Below are positions 1 through 12,320 of a DNA stretch of 46,811 bases, one piece after another (positions within the stretch are counted from its first letter, which is position 1; each line of letters begins with the position of its first letter). The notes beneath the pieces were generated by a model that saw only the letters and a program-made list of their open reading frames with translations, did no database searches and was not told the origin of the DNA. The position numbers were made by a program, and so were the translations under genes. The DNA is taken from positions 1 to 46,811 of the forward strand of contig MCFL01000190.1 of NCBI GenBank assembly GCA_002102555.1, in the 5' to 3' direction. This stretch comes from Catenaria anguillulae PL171 (taxonomy: Eukaryota; Blastocladiomycota; Blastocladiomycetes; Blastocladiales; Catenariaceae).

Positions 1-920
1 GATGGATGTCAGCTCGTACTTGGGGTTGGAGTGAAGCCGGCCAAGAAACCCTATGTCCCAACGAAAATTGTCGACAGGTGACCACCTTGGACCTGCACGT
101 GCGCGTCAAGATTGTGGATGTGAAGGTTTGGCCGACGCCGATGCGCTGCACACATTCTGCCCAAAGTCCAGGCACGCGCCATTGCACTCGTGGGCGGGTC
201 GGCCGCGACACGGACATTGTCTTGACCGATTGCGCCTCGCCATGGATGCTCAGCAGCGGGAGGTTGCGGCGGCGGCGCGGGAGACGACGACGCCAATGCT
301 GCCGGGCCAGAGTTGTTTGCACCGGAAACTGGGACCGTGGTGGAGCCGCAGTCGGCGAGTTATGCGGCCGCACAGGTCAAGTTGACAGACGCCTTGTTTA
401 CGCGCATCAAGATGGTCAAGTATGGCGAGCACGAGATTGGCGTGATTACGGCTGCAGTCAAGAACGCGAGCCGCATGCGCCCGAGGTTGCGCCGCCAACG
501 AAAGCAATGCGCACTGAGGATGCCATGGATGTGGACGTAAACGAGCCGGCAGACCAAGTCGCAGCAGCTGCCGCTATGCCCCAACAAGATCCGTCCGTGC
601 TTGATGTGATCGAGCGTGCATTCACAGCGACATCCCTCTGTTGTGATTGGGACCGTTCGGTTGACGGATTTCAAGTCGGTGTTGGATGAACAAGGGTTTG
701 CGACCGAGTTTGTAAGGGGCGTGTTGGTCGTGAACGGCAAGGTTGGCGTGTACAAGGTACGATCTGCCACTCATGATTTGTCCCCGCTAGTAGATTGCTT
801 GCTCACTTGCCATTCTACCACTGCCAGAGGTCCAATGGTCACATTACGGTCGAGGGCCAAGTGTGTCCCGAGTACTATTCGGTCAGGAAGCTCTTGTATC
901 AACAGCATGTCACGTTTTGA
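1..920 (+). CDS. CFT2: CPSF2/Cft2 (CPSF100) C-terminal part, runs in from left edge
   Basis: Subunit of the nuclear cleavage and polyadenylation factor that processes mRNA 3' ends; CPSF100 is the inactive metallo-beta-lactamase partner of CPSF73. Only the C-terminal part is here. The end is diagnostic: a block like VRLTDFKSVLDEQGF and FVRGVLVVNGKVGVYK up to 756, an intron at 757-827, then NGHITVEGQVCPEYYSVRK and LLYQQHVTF with stop at 918-920, matching the conserved CPSF2 tail. Upstream, AQVKLTDALFTRIK (near 375-415) matches the metazoan QVKLKDSLVSSLQ segment, followed by an acidic linker. Reading frame changes about seven times between 1 and 650, each explicable by a base missing from a short run. 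I read this as poor sequence near a contig edge rather than a pseudogene. Identity of the tail is firm; exon structure upstream of 600 is not resolved. Confidence 0.82.
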
Positions 921-1500
921 TAATACCTTCCATCTTTCCTCTGCAGAGTGGGTAATGACTCAGGTTCGCTCATTCGAGAAATAATTCGACCACTCACACT
1001 CGCAGTTGCACGTCGCCAAACGGGTACATATTAATATATTCGGTACGTTCCCGCCGCGCGGTGCGCGGCTGCGAAAACTTGCTGCGAAATGCGGAAATGG
1101 TCGCACAATGTGATATGGAAAGCCGGGTCCACGTCACGTGCCGCAAGCGTGTCCGTTCCCAAGATGGTGTTCCCACCACGACCAGGAACATCCAATTCCA
1201 GAAGAAGCCTGCCAGAGGAAAGTGCAATGCTTTTTTGTGATCGGCAAAGCCAGAAAGCCAGGGCGCCTGTTAACAGGTCCGTCGTGGGCTCGCGACATGT
1301 GCGCACGCCCAATCTTTCCCCTCCTTGAAATTGCCGGTGTTGCCTCGGCCCTGGTCCGCCGGCCGAGAAGGAACCAAGGCCATCAAAAATTTGTTGATAC
1401 ATAAATCGCCACAGCAACATTAACATCCCCCGAATTCAACTACGATTCGCACAAAAATCCATCGCCAGGACGCGTGACAGATCATTACAACCGCTCTACC
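921..1500. other. Intergenic, CPSF2 3' side and upstream of tandem transferase A
   Basis: No supported gene. Open frames on both strands here (for example 1031-1426 minus) show no recognisable domain. It should hold the CPSF2 3' UTR and the promoter of the gene starting at 1501. Confidence 0.5.
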
Positions 1501-3598
1501 ATGGCCACATCCAATAGCCTCTTTGGAGCACACAGAGCCATACGCGGAGCAGTATCAAACATAACCGCGGCTCTCACCTCCACGTACCCCTCAAGCAGCC
1601 CCACCGCCCGAGCCGAATCCCCTTACAACAACATCAACGCGTCATCATCCGGAACCGACGTGTTTCCCAGGACCGTCACTTCCAAGCTCGGCTTTTCACC
1701 TCTCCTCGTGGGTCGGCGACGTGTAATCGGGCTTCTTGCCGGAGGGGTGGTACTTGTGCTACTCATTGCGCGCTGGCTGCCCGGAGAATCAAGCACCCAA
1801 CCTGCCGGACTCACACCAAGGGCTCCGGCCACTGCTAAAGCCGACGGGCCGCCACCCACAATCAACCCACCAACATGGCCAAAGAGCATTCCTATCCTTC
1901 GTCGGCCGTCGCCAGCTTCCCAACTGCGCTCGCCAGAGTATCAAGCCAGGCCAGAAGAAGAGGCCATGTTTAGCGAGTTTCAGGCTGTGGGTTTGGGAAC
2001 GGAATCGCTGGTTGAAGCGTACGCGCCAGTTGCGCGCCAGTTTGGTGTGTTGGAAGCTCAGAGCCTTGTTCTTGCAAGCAATAGCTTTTCGGAACAGTGG
2101 AACATCGACTTTTGACTCATCATTTCCTTGAACAGTGGCTCCACCGAAGGGCGACATCTTTTCGACATTTGGTGTCGTCATGACCTCGAACCGTTCGCAC
2201 GCACCCACACTTCGCCGCTTCCTCGACTCGATGGTCAAGTTTTGCTCGGACTGTGATCGCGCAAAGATGCTCGTCATTGTGCCGTCAAAGGACCTCGGTG
2301 CATTTACAGAGATTCGCAACAAACACGGCCAACAGCTGCCAAAACTCGAGTTTGTGCCATTCAACAAAATCTTTCCTGCAATCAACAAGGCGCTCGAGGG
2401 CAAGACGCCCGGATGGCCGCGTGGGTGGAGCGGGTGGGACGAGGACAAGTTTGTGAATGGAACCAATGTGCCCATGTATCAGGTGCGCTTGCCATTTCAT
2501 TTGCGTGGCCGAGTCTTAAAGCATGTACTGATCGAGACGTCTTTGACAGTCGCTGCAAAAACTCTATGGATGTACGTTAGGTGCGCGCTAAAGATGCCTT
2601 GTACACTCGTTCTCACATCCGGCCGTGTTCTGCCTCCTAGGTCTGCATCTCGCCCGCGAATACTGCACGCTGCTGGATTCCAGCGGGTTCTTTGTCCGAT
2701 ACGCAACCATTGCCGACATTTACGGTGGATTCAGGAAAAGGTTTGACCGCCATATCCTACATTCTGATCCGTCTCTGTAAGCTTCGTCAATCAATCGACT
2801 CACGGTTTCTGCCGGAACCCCCACGTTTGCAGCCCGTACTATTTGTACAGTTCGTACTTTCGCCATCGGCATCCCGCAACACAAGCTGCTGCCAAGATCC
2901 TCGGCTACGAAGGTTTGCTGCTTGATTCTGCTTTTCCTCACGGCAACGCAGACTAAGACCTTGCGCTTCACAGAGGAATGGGGCTGGACACTTGAAGAAC
3001 GCAATTGGTCGGTCGACACAAACATCCTTGCCGAGCTCGAGCGCATCATTCACGAGGCTCGACCGTCATTGCAACATTTGGAGCTGGGAATGTCAATTGA
3101 GACCATGTATTGGGTCTACCTCATGCACAACCGCCACCGTTACTCGCGGTTCCTCGTGTTTGACACGGCAAACTTGTTTGGATTTCAAGTGATTGATGGG
3201 ATGCGCCGCCTCGGAAACTGGGAAGACGATTGGTACTCGCCATGGGAGGATCTCAGGTACAGTTGCGATTCGTCCTCACTTGCAGTGGCACACTGAGACT
3301 TCAGCACGGTCTAATACTTGTCGTGTTCGTCCTCGGACGGGCTGCCTATAGGTGGTACTTGGAAAAGGACCCAAAGCTAATTGACCTTGCCGTGAACATC
3401 GTCAATGAGAACAAGTTCAAGATGTACAGGCCGTCAGAACACCTATCAAGTGTCACTTTTCTCGAGCGGGCAGCGTCCATTGTCATGTGTGTTGGCGAGC
3501 AACCTGAAAAGATCTATAACTTGGCCATGCAGGGGGTATTCAACAAGGGCGGCGATCAGATGGAGGACAACAGCGTGGAGGACAGTCTCAAGCGGTAG
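1501..3598 (+). CDS. Type II membrane glycosyltransferase-like protein, tandem copy A
   Basis: Seven exons: 1501-2044, 2136-2482, 2550-2571, 2641-2776, 2833-2912, 2974-3256, 3352-3598; they join in frame to 552 residues. The N-terminus is cytosolic and Ser/Thr-rich, then one membrane anchor near residues 80-95 (VIGLLAGGVVLVLLIARWL), a Pro-rich stem and a luminal domain. The luminal part has GDIFSTFGVVMTS, a beta strand MLVIVPSKDLG, and LHLAREYCTLLDSSGFFVR, where LDSS could sit at a DxD-like nucleotide-sugar site. It ends with YWVYLMHNRHRY and FDTANLFGF blocks. Layout suggests a Golgi transferase of the DUF6492 kind, but I do not recognise the family with certainty. ATG 1501 gives the usual short tail before the anchor. 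Copy B follows 371 bp downstream with the same introns. Confidence 0.75.
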
Positions 3599-3969
3599 AA
3601 GAAAGCGACTCGGCAATGGTTTGTGTGCGGATGAAGTGGTGCAAGAGCCCGTGCGTCAGTCGCGGATGGACTCGGACTGTCGTTGAAGTGTTTGCCAATT
3701 ATTTTATGTGCCCTTCTACATATCTGTATCACCCCATACTCTCCCATTGCACAAACCTGAGGCCGTTGGTCTGGTCGCGTCGAGTATGGGAACTGGCGCT
3801 CGCACTGTGGACGATCACTCAAGGTTCACAACCAAACAATTTATCCGTGTGACTCGATATTTAGGCACATGAATGTCCTCATGGCCGCGATAAACACTAT
3901 CTGAAATTCAATCCCGAAACCATCTCCACTGCGCGGCTGCTATCGTCCATCGCCTCTGTTTCGCAATCC
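3599..3969. other. Intergenic spacer between tandem transferases A and B
   Basis: About 370 bp with no supported gene; it must carry the 3' end of copy A and the promoter of copy B. Confidence 0.5.
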
Positions 3970-5832
3970 ATGAAGACACGATACATCAACGAAGCAACTA
4001 TGGTCACCCCTGGCAAGGCACACATGTTCCACCGAGTTCGCTGGAGCCGATGGCGGCTTATCAACACGTTCATTGGCGGATTACTGGTCGTACTCATGTG
4101 CACATACTTATTGGCGCCTGGCGACACATTGATCCTCAATGATGGTTTGGCGCCCAACAACCAACAACAATCACCACCGCCACTGAACGCGATCTATCCG
4201 GCGACGTCATTGTCAAAAGAGGAAGAGGCAATGTTTGGACAGTATCAGGCTGTGGGTTTGGGCAATGATACACTGGAAGAAACATACGCACCAATTACCA
4301 GGAAATACGGTCGGTTTATAGCTGTTTCCCATTCGAATGTACCCTACGATACCTGCCGAGTTCTGACATTCGTTTAAGGCGTTTATCCGCAGTCTCCCCA
4401 CCCAATGGTGACATCTACTCGACATTTGGCGTCGTCATGGCATCATTCAGCCCACACGCGAAGTTCTTGTCACGATTCTTTGATTCCATGGCCAAGTTTT
4501 GCCGTGATTGCCACCTCGTGCGCATCATGGTCATTGTACCATCAAACGAGGTGGATCTTTTCAGCGATTTACGGAGCAAGCACATTAGCAAGTTACCAGG
4601 CCTTGAAATGATACCTTTCACACAAGTGTTTCCCGCGCTCAACGAGACACTTGCCGTGAATACACCGGGTGGCCTGATGGGTGGCTGGGATGGACCGAAG
4701 AGCGGCTGCTCAAGGACAAGGATCGGTTGCTTCTCCAGGTATGATTGCTGCAATTGAATGGTTGTATGTTCAAATTTCCTTACATTCAAGCCGCATTGAT
4801 ACCCGTGCTTGTTGCCTATGTGTGTAGTCGTTCAAGAAAGTCTACGGGTGTACGCTTCCGCGCTCTTCCGAACCACCTATCAGTCCATCACGCGGCTTTG
4901 GACGCTCAATCTCGGCTGTGCCAACAATTTCTAGGTCTGCATCTGGCCATGGAGTACTGTATGGTATTGGATTCCGAGGGCGTTTTCATTCGCGACACGA
5001 CACTCGCCGACATTTACGGTGGGTTCCGCAAAAGGTCTGGTATATCTTCCTTTCTTTCCGGAGTTCGAGCTGGAAGACGCTGACTCGGAAGCCATTGTTG
5101 CATTCAGTCCCTATGTTGTTTACAGCTCGTACCTTCGGCACACATACTTCGCGACCGATTTCGCTCACAAGATCCTTGGCTACCAAGGTATGTGTTCCAC
5201 CGCCAAATTCGATAGTATCGACCCTCATTTGCCAAACCCACTCTTCAGAGGAACTTGGCTGGGCGCTTGAAGAGTACAATTGGGTCTTGGATACGAACGT
5301 CATTGCTGAACTGGAGCGCATCTTTCGCGACAAACGGCCGACCCTCGACCAGATGGAAAAATATGTCTTTGTCGAGGTTGTATACTGGATCTACTTGATG
5401 CACAACCGCCACAAGTACCCTGGGCTGCGCGTACTCGACACGGCCAACTTGTTTGGGATTCGGACACTCGAGCACATGCGCCAGATGGCCAACTATGACG
5501 ACAAATTCTTTACTCCATTCGAGGATCTAAGGTTTGCGTGTTTTCCTGTTTGCTTTGTCCCGAGTGTGCGGCTGACGGTATCCGATGCAAATACTCTGCT
5601 CAGGTGGTTCATGGAAAAGGATCCAGCGCTGGTCGATGTGGCCGTCAAGGTGTTTCGGAAGCATGGGTTCAAGATGCTCAAGACGAGCGGATCAAAGCAG
5701 AGCATTGAGTTATTGGAGAGGGCCAATTCCATTGTGCTTTGCGTCTCTGAGCAACCAGACAATGTGTATGAACTGGCTATGAGTGGGCATTTCATGACGG
5801 GCGCGGACCAGGAACAGTCTGGGCAAGTGTGA
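3970..5832 (+). CDS. Type II membrane glycosyltransferase-like protein, tandem copy B
   Basis: Paralogue of the gene at 1501. Exons: 3970-4309, 4393-4738, 4828-4849, 4935 to about 5035, 5108-5187, 5249-5531, 5604-5832. The 22-nt exon 3 and the exons of 80 and 283 nt have exactly the lengths seen in copy A. Membrane anchor near residues 35-55 (LINTFIGGLLVVLMCTYLL), then SPPNGDIYSTFGVVM, LHLAMEYCMVLDSEGVFIR, YWIYLMHNRHKY and LDTANLFGI. In exon 2 the frame slips at 4667-4669 (GGG where copy A's pattern predicts one more G), just before a stretch matching copy A's GWPRGWSGW. The 3' end of exon 4 is uncertain: either an intron from about 5035 to 5107, or a further frame slip with 4990-5107 coding. 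Function as for copy A, inferred only. Confidence 0.7.
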
Positions 5833-7066
5833 CATGTGCGTCTTGACTGACCGGCTCGTTTCTGAATACATACAAGTGTTGTGTTTCTTGACTGGAATTG
5901 TCTGGACGCTCCGAATGAGCACACAGCAAAGCTCGACGGTTGACCCAAATCGCAATCGCCCCTCTCTACTCTCTTCCTATGCAAGTGTGTCGAGGTGAGC
6001 TGGTGTGGGACATTTGTCCCCTCATCATTGGCAATGAATCATTTCCCCACCGGTTTCCCCAATGTCATTTGCGCAATCTGTTTCCATAGGCTGGCGCCAT
6101 TGACGTCGTCGTAAGTCCCCACGCAGGCTATTCGCAATTGCGCAAATCTTTTTCAATTCCTTATGATTCGGTTGATTCAATGTAACCGAATCTAGGGGAA
6201 GAAAGGAACGGGGAGTGATCGGGCATGCCGTGTGATGTGGGAATAAGGTCGATGTGGTCGAAGCAGCATCACATCAAACCAAACGAAGGCGATTGAACGC
6301 CGTCGCCTGTCCACGCCATTTCGCTCGGATCCATGGCCAAGATCGAACTGGTCAAAGCGGGGTGAATGAGTGTAAATATAGAGAGCCGGCCAGTCGAATC
6401 TTTGTCCCCGAGAGCAGTCGCTTACCTCAAGAACGCCAAGTGTCGAATTAGTACCCCTGCTTGACCCGTCAGTCTAGCTCGGGAGCCACTGGCGGCCAGG
6501 CACAAGCATATGCCAAGAGCACGAGTTACAGATGACTTCGAGAACTCTTTTCCACCCACACATGTAGCCAGTACAGTATACACGTACATACTAGGACTGC
6601 AGCCAACCGCCGCAAGTAATTGCAAAGGGCGAGGCGCCGCCTGGGCGCCGGTTTCAACCGGTACCAGCAGTGCATGTATGCTCGTGTGGCGGACAGCCGT
6701 GCCACTCGATGGTTTCGGATCTTTATGATCACCAAACGTCCTCGTGATGCACAGGAAAATGATGATGAGCAATTCATGAGACGTGGTTGCTGGCGGTTGG
6801 CGGGCGACCACCACGACACACACATGGCCGATTTGATTGCGGCGGTGCAGGCCGGCCGCGCTGGGCTCGGTTGGGGATGTGGGCGCGTTCAGGGCGACTT
6901 GCCTTGGTGGTTCAAGAAGCTGGTTCATCCCCGACACTTCCTCCCTCTCTCTCCTCTCATTCGCCTTCAACTCCCCACGCAAAACTCTTTGACCTTCACC
7001 GCCATCAAGGAACAGCACCCCGACAACCACTCTCCAATTTCCACCCGTACCAACGCACCGTCCGCC
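5833..7066. other. Long intergenic region upstream of ERMP1-like gene
   Basis: 1.2 kb without a supported gene. The largest open frame (6422-7138 minus, 238 codons) has no domain and overlaps the start of the next gene on the other strand, so I treat it as chance. The pyrimidine-rich stretch 6935-7060 just before ATG 7067 is probably 5' UTR. Confidence 0.5.
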
Positions 7067-10054
7067 ATGGTCCAATTCAAACCCCTCGATGAAGATTGGA
7101 GGGTGCGTTTGATGTCCTCTCACCCATTCGTCACCCATGTCTCACGACTTGTCGACTTGGGTCATGTATTCACACGATTTTGTTAGGACATCAAACAAGA
7201 TGTCAAGGCCTTCCTGCCCAAAATGCACCCAGCACGGTGGGGACCAAAGACATCCGGCGTAACCCTCGTACTTTGGTTCCTTATTATCACCTCGTGGGTG
7301 ACGTCCACATACTACTCGCTCCCGGATCCCGTACCTGCAACAAATCTCTACCGATTCTCGGAAGAGCGTGCACGCCAGCACGTCAAGGTCTTGTCTCGGG
7401 ACATTGGAACTCGTACGTTTCCGCTGGTGTCGGTTCGGTTGGACGTGCGGAAGTGTGGCGATATTTAGTGCTGACGCTCATACTCCTGTAAACAACAGGG
7501 ATGGTCGGCACTGCCGGCGAAGATCGCACCATTCACTACCTCGTCGATGAGCTCAAGCAGCTCCAGTCGGCCAAGCACCTGACCCACCCATTCGAGCTCT
7601 CCGTAACTCGCGGCTCTGGTCAGCACTTGTTTGAGCTGATCAACGTCCCCATCGTCAAGGCTTACCACAATGTGACCAACATCGCCGTGCGCATTCCCTG
7701 CGACGATTGCGCTTCTGACAAGGCCGTCATTGTCAACACCCACTTTGGTATGTGTGCAATCCGCTTCGTTCTCCGCCTTGGTCACCAACCTGTCATTCGC
7801 TCAACTGACCCCGAACGCTCTTGCCATGGTTTGTTCAGACGGCATGATGGGTAGCAACGGTGCCGCCGATGCTGCCACGCCCGTGGCCATCATGATTGAT
7901 ACCATTCGTTTTTTGACGCAATCGCAAAAGCCCGTCAAGAATGCTGTCATCTTCCTCTTCAACGGCGCCGAGGAGTCATTCCAAGACGCATCGCATCTCT
8001 TTATGCAGACTCACCCATGGTTCAAAAAGTACGCCAGTATTGTTTGTCAATTCGTGATGTGGTTTACGAGCGACAGTCTAACCATTCGCCTTGTTGCTTC
8101 TCCTTCTGCTTTTTGAAATAGCGTCGTCGCCGTCGTCAACCTCGAAGCTGCCGGTATCGCTGGCAAGAGTGTGCTCTTCCAGTCAAAGTCGCAGCTCATG
8201 CTCGACGCTTACGCACAAGTCTCGTCTCCCCACGGTAGCTCCATGGCCAACGATTTGTTCAAGTCGGGTCTCCTCATTTCCGACACTGACTACAAACAGT
8301 TTATGGAGCATGGCGATCTTCCCGGCGGTCTTGACATGGCCATCTACCAACACTCGTACCTGTACCACACCAAGCTCGATCGCGAGGACTTGCTCCCTCC
8401 TGGCGTGATTCAGCATTTCGGTCAAAACACACTCGACATTCTCAAGTACCTCGCTTTCGAGGCCAACCTCGACAAGGTGTACGAGGATACATCTTCGGAC
8501 CACGCCTTCTTCGACTTCCTTGGCATGTTCTTTGTGCAAGTTCCCGGCAAGCTGGCCACCAACACTGGGATCCTTCTCGCCATCATTTCCTTCGTGTACC
8601 TGTACCGCACCACCGGCCTCCGCACCTTGCTTTCCGGCTTGGGCGATTTGCTCCGCACCATTGGCATGGGCCTCGTGGTTCCGCTTGGCATTGCCCTGGG
8701 CATCTTGACCACCGATTACCGCATGCTGTGGTTCAATGACCCGTCGCACGCCTCGCTCATGTACGGATTCCCGGTCGCCTACGGCATGGTCCAGGGTCAC
8801 TTGATGGGCAAGCGCATTTCTGGCGCTGAAATTGCCGAAAACGCCATGCGCAAGGGCCTCTTGTTCTTGCTCACCGTCACCATGTGCGTCATGATTGTCC
8901 TCAAGCTCCAAACCGCATTTGTTTTTGCCATCCTCGTTGGCAGTCACCTCGTTGCCTTGCTCTTGCCCACGTCCATCTTTTACCACGTGTCGATGACCTT
9001 GCCGATTCTTGTCGTCCAGCCGCTCTTGATTGGCGCCATCAACACCTTTGTGCCCTTGACTGGCCGCATGGGCCCGTGGATCCCCGCCGAGGTTGTGATC
9101 GCGGTGCTCATTTGGCTCGCGAGCGTCTTGCTCATGCTCCCGCTGTTCCCGGTTCTGCACAAGTGCTCTGGCGGCTGGCTCAGCCGCACCACCACCTTCT
9201 TGCTCATGATGGGCGGTCTCATCTGGTTCAACTTCTTTGCCGCCGCCCCGCGCAACACCATCATCACGCCCAAGCGCATGGTTCTCTTGCACACGTTCGA
9301 TGCCGACTCGCACCAAGCCAACTTGCACTTGATCAAGGCCGATACCGCGCCGTACCCGCGCGACGCCGTCCAGGCCGTCATCAACACGGTCGGCACCTTG
9401 CCTGCCCTCGAGGACCAGGAAATGTCGCGCGACGAACTGTTTGTTGCCCACCAAGCGCTGTACCCGCTGTCTGAGCTGACGCACAGTATGCACTGGAACA
9501 CGACGCACTTGGCCGGCAAGTTCTGGGACTATGCCCCCGCTGCCAGTGCTGCCGAGACCGAGGGCGAAGAGGCCAAGCCTGCCACGTCGCACTATGGTAA
9601 GGCATTTGCCCCGCGGTTGCGCGGCATCAAGGCCGTGACCCACGCACACAACAATTCGCGCACCATCACAATTCCGTGCCGCATGAATGAGCACAACCAT
9701 GTGACTGTGTTCCGGTTCACGGCCGACGTGGCGAGCGCCTCGGCGCCCATCAAGCCGCACGGTCGGTCTGGATCGTACTTTATCCGCCAGTCGGTTGGCG
9801 GGTACGGCGGCGCGGCCGAAAAGGTTGCCGAGGCAGGCCACGATTTGGAGGACAAGGCAGATGCCGTATATGAGCCTGCTGGGTGTGATTTCAGCATGGT
9901 GGTCCAGGGAACAGAGCCCTTAGAGATTCATGCCGCGGCCATGACGCCGCACATGGGCGAGACCAATGTCATCATGAAGAAGTTGTTGCCATTGTTCTCG
10001 AATGCGACCGATGTGATGGCCGTGGATGCTGTCCACAGGACCATTGTTGTGTAA
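7067..10054 (+). CDS. ERMP1: ERMP1-like M28 metallopeptidase, multi-pass membrane protein
   Basis: Exons 7067-7102, 7187-7412, 7499-7747, 7839-8028, 8122-10054; 877 residues, close to the ~900 of animal ERMP1 (Felix-ina) and the fungal vacuolar relative Pff1. One N-terminal membrane segment (about 30-50) precedes a luminal M28 zinc peptidase domain. The metal and catalytic positions are visible: H169/D171 (THFD), D181 (GAAD), E215-E216 (FNGAEE), E242 (NLEAAG) and H316 (LYHTK). A long block of some eight hydrophobic segments (about residues 370-640) and a C-terminal luminal domain follow, as in the family. It probably acts in the ER or vacuole membrane; its substrate is unknown in general. The residue after D181 is Ala, where M28 enzymes usually have Asp or Asn. 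Choice between ERMP1 and Pff1 cannot be made by eye. Confidence 0.9.
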
Positions 10055-10347
10055 GGAGAGTGGAGCTCAAGTATTAAGATTGGCGGGCGTGTTGTTCTTG
10101 TTTTCCTTCCTTCGCTATTGCCGCTCATATACGCACAATTTGATATACATACACTCGATATTCCATTTCACCCTTGCGTGCATGCCGAGATCTATCATTT
10201 TTGTGAATCAACAACGTACAGAGGACGTCTGCTCCACCTCGACGCTGCCGCCAAGGCAGCACCGCTTCGATTCTGGTCCGAGCCGTGAGTTCGATGTGGC
10301 GCCAGTCGAGAGCATTATGTGTCTGCAGCTTGGATGCATGTAAATAA
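10055..10347. other. Intergenic, ERMP1-like 3' end and Rab escort promoter
   Basis: 293 bp without a supported gene between two same-strand genes. Confidence 0.45.
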
Positions 10348-12320
10348 ATGACCATGGATTCTCAATGCAATTCAACGCACTTTGATGTTCTTGTCCTTGG
10401 AACGGGCCTCAACGAGTCTCTCATTGCTGCGTACGCCCACGCTGCCGCAACCAACCCGTGTCTCGCGGCCGCCAGAGCTGACCAAAGTCACCCTGACGCC
10501 TTGGTTCACCTTATAGCGCACATTCTCGGCGCGGGGATACCGTGCTGCACCTCGATCCCACCGACTGCTACGGCGGCGCTTGGGCGGGCATGGATCTGAA
10601 ACGGTTCCAATCCTTGACAGGTTCGTATCGGCGCTGTCATTCTATCGAGCAAGCACTGGCGGCACTCACACCCGGATTTACCACACGTTTAGGTCAGCTC
10701 GAAGGGTTTGCTGAATTTGAGCACAGCCTTGGTCCAGCGGCAAGTTCTATGGCGTCCATCGGCGAGCAGCGTATGTCCAGTTATCACTGGCGCCGGCAAC
10801 CGCCGCTGTGCAAGCAAAACTCATTCTGCCGACCGTTGCTGTATAGAATCCAACCGGTTTGCAATCGAACTTGCCCCCAAGCTGCTTTACGCCCGCGGTG
10901 CACTTGTGGATCTCTTCAGCCAAACGGGAGCTGGCCGCCATTTGGATTTCAAGCTCGTCGAAGGCACCTTCATTTCGTCACCGCCGCCGGCTGCGGCCAC
11001 TGCAGAGTCCACACTCCAGTCCACGCCAGACTTGGTCGGGCCCACAGATCGTGTGCCAGCCAGCAAGGAGGATGTGTTTGCTTCGAAAAGCATTTCGCTG
11101 ATTGATAAGCGTCGGTTGATGAAGTTTTTCACCAATGAGATGGCAGCCGTGCAAGGCCTGGAAGAGGTTCCAGAAGGTACACACCCGCTGCTTCTCCTGC
11201 TGGTAGTGCCTTGATGCTCAGTTGCCTGTTCTTGCTCTGCCTACAGATGCATCGTTTGCCGATTACTTGCATTCTCACGATATCAAGGGTCAATTGGAAA
11301 CCGTCCTCACCTATGGTGTCGCACTCCTTACCAAGTCAAATGGTTCGCAACTCGCGTTTCCTTTCGGCACCCTTCCATGTATCTCTAACTCAATCGCCGC
11401 GAGTGCCTCTTTATTTAGAATCTGCGCAAACTGGCACTCACCTTGTCCGCAAATACCTCGACTCGCTCGGCCGCTTCGGTAACTCCCCCTTCCTCGCCTG
11501 CATGTACGGCGGCGGCGGCGAAATCGCACAGTCTCTCTGCCGCGTGGCCGCCGTCTATGGCGGGGTTTACATTTTGGGCCGCCACATTGCCCCAGTCGCT
11601 TTCGACCGCGAGCGCAAGGTGTGGAAAGTCACTGTGGATCACGAGCTGACGTTTACGGCCGACAAGCTCGTGGCCAATGCGTACACGCTCAAGTCCTTGG
11701 TGCCGTCTGTGGATGTGCAGGATGCGCCGAGTGCCCAACGGACGCACAATGCGGTTGTGCTGGCAACGCAAGGCGTTCGCGACGATACGCAACTTGGTCT
11801 GTACATTGTGCCTCCCGCAGCTTTGGGCAACGTCGAACATGCCGCCGAGCGCGAATGCCCCGCGCATGCGGTCCAAGTGGTTGACATGGGGTCCGAGATG
11901 CAAGTTTGCCCCAAAGACGTCCATGTACTTCACTTTCGAGGCTCCTCGCGCTCCAACGTCGACATGGCAATCCGGCGTCTGCTTCCCGCCGAGTGCATTA
12001 TTCAAACGACCCATTTCACACACGCGTCGGTGGATCCAACGGCCCAACTTTCACAAGATTTGCAGGATACAGTATTTGTAGTGCCCAGCGTAACCATGGC
12101 GCTGGATGTGGACTCGGACGTGGCGCCCGTTATTCAAGCATGGAAGGGCGAGGTTGGGCAGGAAGAGTTTATGGCACCGTTGCCGAATCCGGACGAGGAG
12201 CAGATGGTGAATGAAGCACGGCAGTTGCAAGAGCAGGATCAGGAGCAGGAAAAAGACGAGGCGGGCCAGACGCAAGGTGCCGCGAAAGAGCCGGGTGCAG
12301 TGGAGGCTGACAAGCCGTAA
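10348..12320 (+). CDS. MRS6: Rab escort protein (REP/Mrs6)
   Basis: Exons 10348-10430, 10517-10620, 10693-10770, 10847-11176, 11247-11342, 11419-12320 join cleanly to 530 residues. REP binds new Rab GTPases and presents them to Rab geranylgeranyltransferase. The N-terminus has the GDI/REP dinucleotide-type fold: VLVLGTGLNESLIAAA, then TVLHLDPTDCYGG. NESLIAAA followed by a W in GGAWAG is REP-like (GDI has KECILSG and GGES). RFAIELAPKLLYARGALVD is the conserved second block, and FLACMYGGGGEIAQSLCRVAAVYGG is read across 11490-11560. The acidic/Gln-rich C-terminal tail (about residues 490-530) is unlike GDI. It is shorter than yeast Mrs6 (about 600). A second ATG lies two codons downstream. Its partner enzyme's beta subunit is encoded at 19624. 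Confidence 0.9.

Noticed and set aside
6422-7138. 238-codon open frame on the minus strand upstream of ERMP1-like
   Set aside because: No recognisable domain, odd composition, overlaps the first exon and leader of the plus-strand gene.
8183-9841. 552-codon open frame on the minus strand
   Set aside because: It lies wholly antisense to the last exon of the ERMP1-like gene, is rich in His/Gln/Glu/Arg in the way GC-rich antisense frames are, and has no domain.
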